DNA of 64,000 nt from Arthrobacter sp. Leaf69 (GTDB taxonomy: Bacteria > Actinomycetota > Actinomycetes > Actinomycetales > Micrococcaceae), in NCBI RefSeq assembly GCF_001422645.1, contig NZ_LMLR01000013.1, positions 42,463 to 106,462 of the forward strand. The letters run 5' to 3'. Made by a program: the position numbers and the translations under genes. Below are positions 63,156 through 64,000 of the stretch, piece by piece (position 1 is the stretch's first letter; the number at the start of each line of letters is the position of its first letter). Below the pieces are notes generated by a model. The model worked only from the letters and a program-made list of their open reading frames with translations, made no database searches and had not been told where the DNA came from.

Positions 63156-64000
63156 TCAGGAGTGCGCCGCGAGCAGTGAGCTGGCTTCCTGGCGGGTGCT
63201 GCCGGAGCTTTCGATGTGGGCGAGCTGGGCCGGGATTTCCCAGCCCTTCTTGCGCATCGCGGTGGCCCAGAGCCGTCCGGCCCGGTAGGAGGACCGCACC
63301 AGCGGCCCGCTCATGACGCCGAGGAAACCGATCTCGTCGGCTTCCTCCTGGAGGTCCACGAACTCCTGCGGTTTGACCCAGCGGTCAACCGGCAGGTGCC
63401 GTTCGGACGGGCGAAGGTACTGGGTGATGGTGATCAGGTCGCAGCCTGCCTCGTGCAGGTCGCGAAGGGCCTCGGAGATTTCCTCGCGGGTCTCGCCCAT
63501 GCCCAGGATGAGGTTGGACTTTGTGACCATGCCGAGCTTGCGGCCCTGCGTGATGACATCCAGCGACCGCTCGTAGCGCCGCCTCGTGCAGGTCCCGGAG
63601 AGCTTCGGAGATTTCGATCAGGTCGCAGCCGCCTCGTGCAGGTCCCGGAGAGCTTCGGAGATTTCCTCGCGGGTCTCGCCCATGCCCAGGATGAGGTTGG
63701 ACTTTGTGACCATGCCGAGCTTGCGGCCCTGCGTGATGACATCCAGCGACCGCTCGTAGCGGAAGGCCGGACGGATGCGCTTGAAGATCCGGGGAACGGT
63801 CTCGACGTTGTGGGCGAACACCTCGGGCTTGGAGTCGCAGATCGCCTCGATGTGCTCCGGTTTGCCGGAGAAGTCAGGGATCAGGAGTTCGACGCCGGTG
63901 CCCGGGTTGAGTTCGTGGATCTTGCGGACCGTTTCGGCGTAGAGCCAGACGCCCTCGTCCGCGAGGTCGTCGCGGGCCACACCGTGACAGTGGCGTAGCG
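63156..64000 (-). pseudogene. lipA: Lipoyl synthase, interrupted by an internal duplication and a frameshift (5' end outside window)
   Basis: LipA is a radical-SAM enzyme that inserts sulfur into octanoyl groups. The N-proximal fragment (63980 down to 63618) reads [49 protein letters not shown], and stops after [10 protein letters not shown]. The C-terminal fragment, in the same frame (to 63156), repeats [34 protein letters not shown] and continues normally to [17 protein letters not shown] and [14 protein letters not shown]. The 183 bp (61-codon) insertion contains a TGA. Near 63984 one base appears missing: RYATVT and GVARDDL lie in different frames. Real mutation or assembly error cannot be separated here. 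Confidence 0.85.
63472..63761. repeat. Direct duplication inside lipA
   Basis: A 107 bp stretch, 63472-63578, recurs exactly at 63655-63761 (offset 183). Between them a 38 bp stretch (63578-63615) recurs at 63628-63665 (offset 50). Flanking bases of the copies differ by several substitutions, so they are not simply one read repeated. Confidence 0.95.

Noticed and set aside
1..64000. CRISPR array, insertion sequence, prophage or integrative element
   Set aside because: All short repeats found are tandem and lack spacers. No transposase, integrase or terminal repeats were seen, and gene order follows conserved actinobacterial synteny.

Overview
This 64 kb window is a high-GC chromosomal segment from a Gram-positive actinobacterium. 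It is most likely Arthrobacter, Pseudarthrobacter or a close relative in the Micrococcaceae. The evidence is the GC-rich codon use, many GTG starts, actinobacterial families (DUF3040, DUF3817, DUF4191, an Rv2175c-like protein, polyphosphate glucokinase, Wag31/SepF/YggT), gene order resembling the Mycobacterium tuberculosis Rv2145c-Rv2187 and Rv2218-Rv2225 neighbourhoods, and a MurE whose substrate loop fits L-lysine rather than meso-diaminopimelate. I found no insertion sequence, prophage, CRISPR array, rRNA or tRNA. It looks like core chromosome.

Layout. 1-8.9 kb: the 3' end of pyruvate carboxylase, a fadD15-like acyl-CoA ligase, a ROK glucokinase, a minus-strand operon of two paralogous esterases plus a membrane protein, a PlsC-type acyltransferase and class II DAHP synthase. 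8.9-16.4 kb: a PASTA-domain Ser/Thr kinase (PknL type), a triple-LysM transglycosylase, the Rv2175c-like DNA-binding protein, a polyprenyl diphosphate synthase with a lipoprotein, and DNA polymerase IV. 16.6-37.7 kb: the division and cell wall (dcw) cluster mraZ-rsmH-ftsL-ftsI-murE-murF-mraY-murD-ftsW-murG-murC-ftsQ-ftsZ, followed by pgeF, yggS, sepF, yggT and divIVA/wag31. The mur genes are tightly overlapped (4-8 bp) and so probably translationally coupled. 37.8-48.9 kb: lspA, an RluD-type pseudouridine synthase, dnaE, a flavin reductase, hisD, nrdR, polyphosphate glucokinase, methionine aminopeptidase and a 55-residue protein. 49-53.6 kb: a holin-like/phosphatase fusion, a metallo-beta-lactamase-fold hydrolase, a SHOCT membrane protein and panB. 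53.7-64 kb: a nitrogen-assimilation block (glnA2, glnE, glnA1), then RDD, DUF3817 and DUF4191 membrane proteins and a broken lipA.

Regulation is unusually readable. A TTGACT/TAATGT promoter overlaps three GTGGAG repeats at exact 10 bp spacing before mraZ (MraZ operator). Two NrdR boxes 32 bp apart precede nrdR. A four-half-site GlnR operator precedes glnA1. At least ten genes have a TANNNT -10 hexamer ending 6 or 7 bases before the start codon, the signature of leaderless mRNAs. Short tandem repeats (15, 16, 18 and 27 bp) occur in several places.

I did not find a clearly new multi-gene system. The main anomalies are in the last 5 kb. GlnA1 lacks its normal C-terminal tail, and lipA carries a 183 bp internal duplication with a stop plus an apparent one-base deletion. 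These are either real lesions or assembly error, and should be resolved before drawing biological conclusions.
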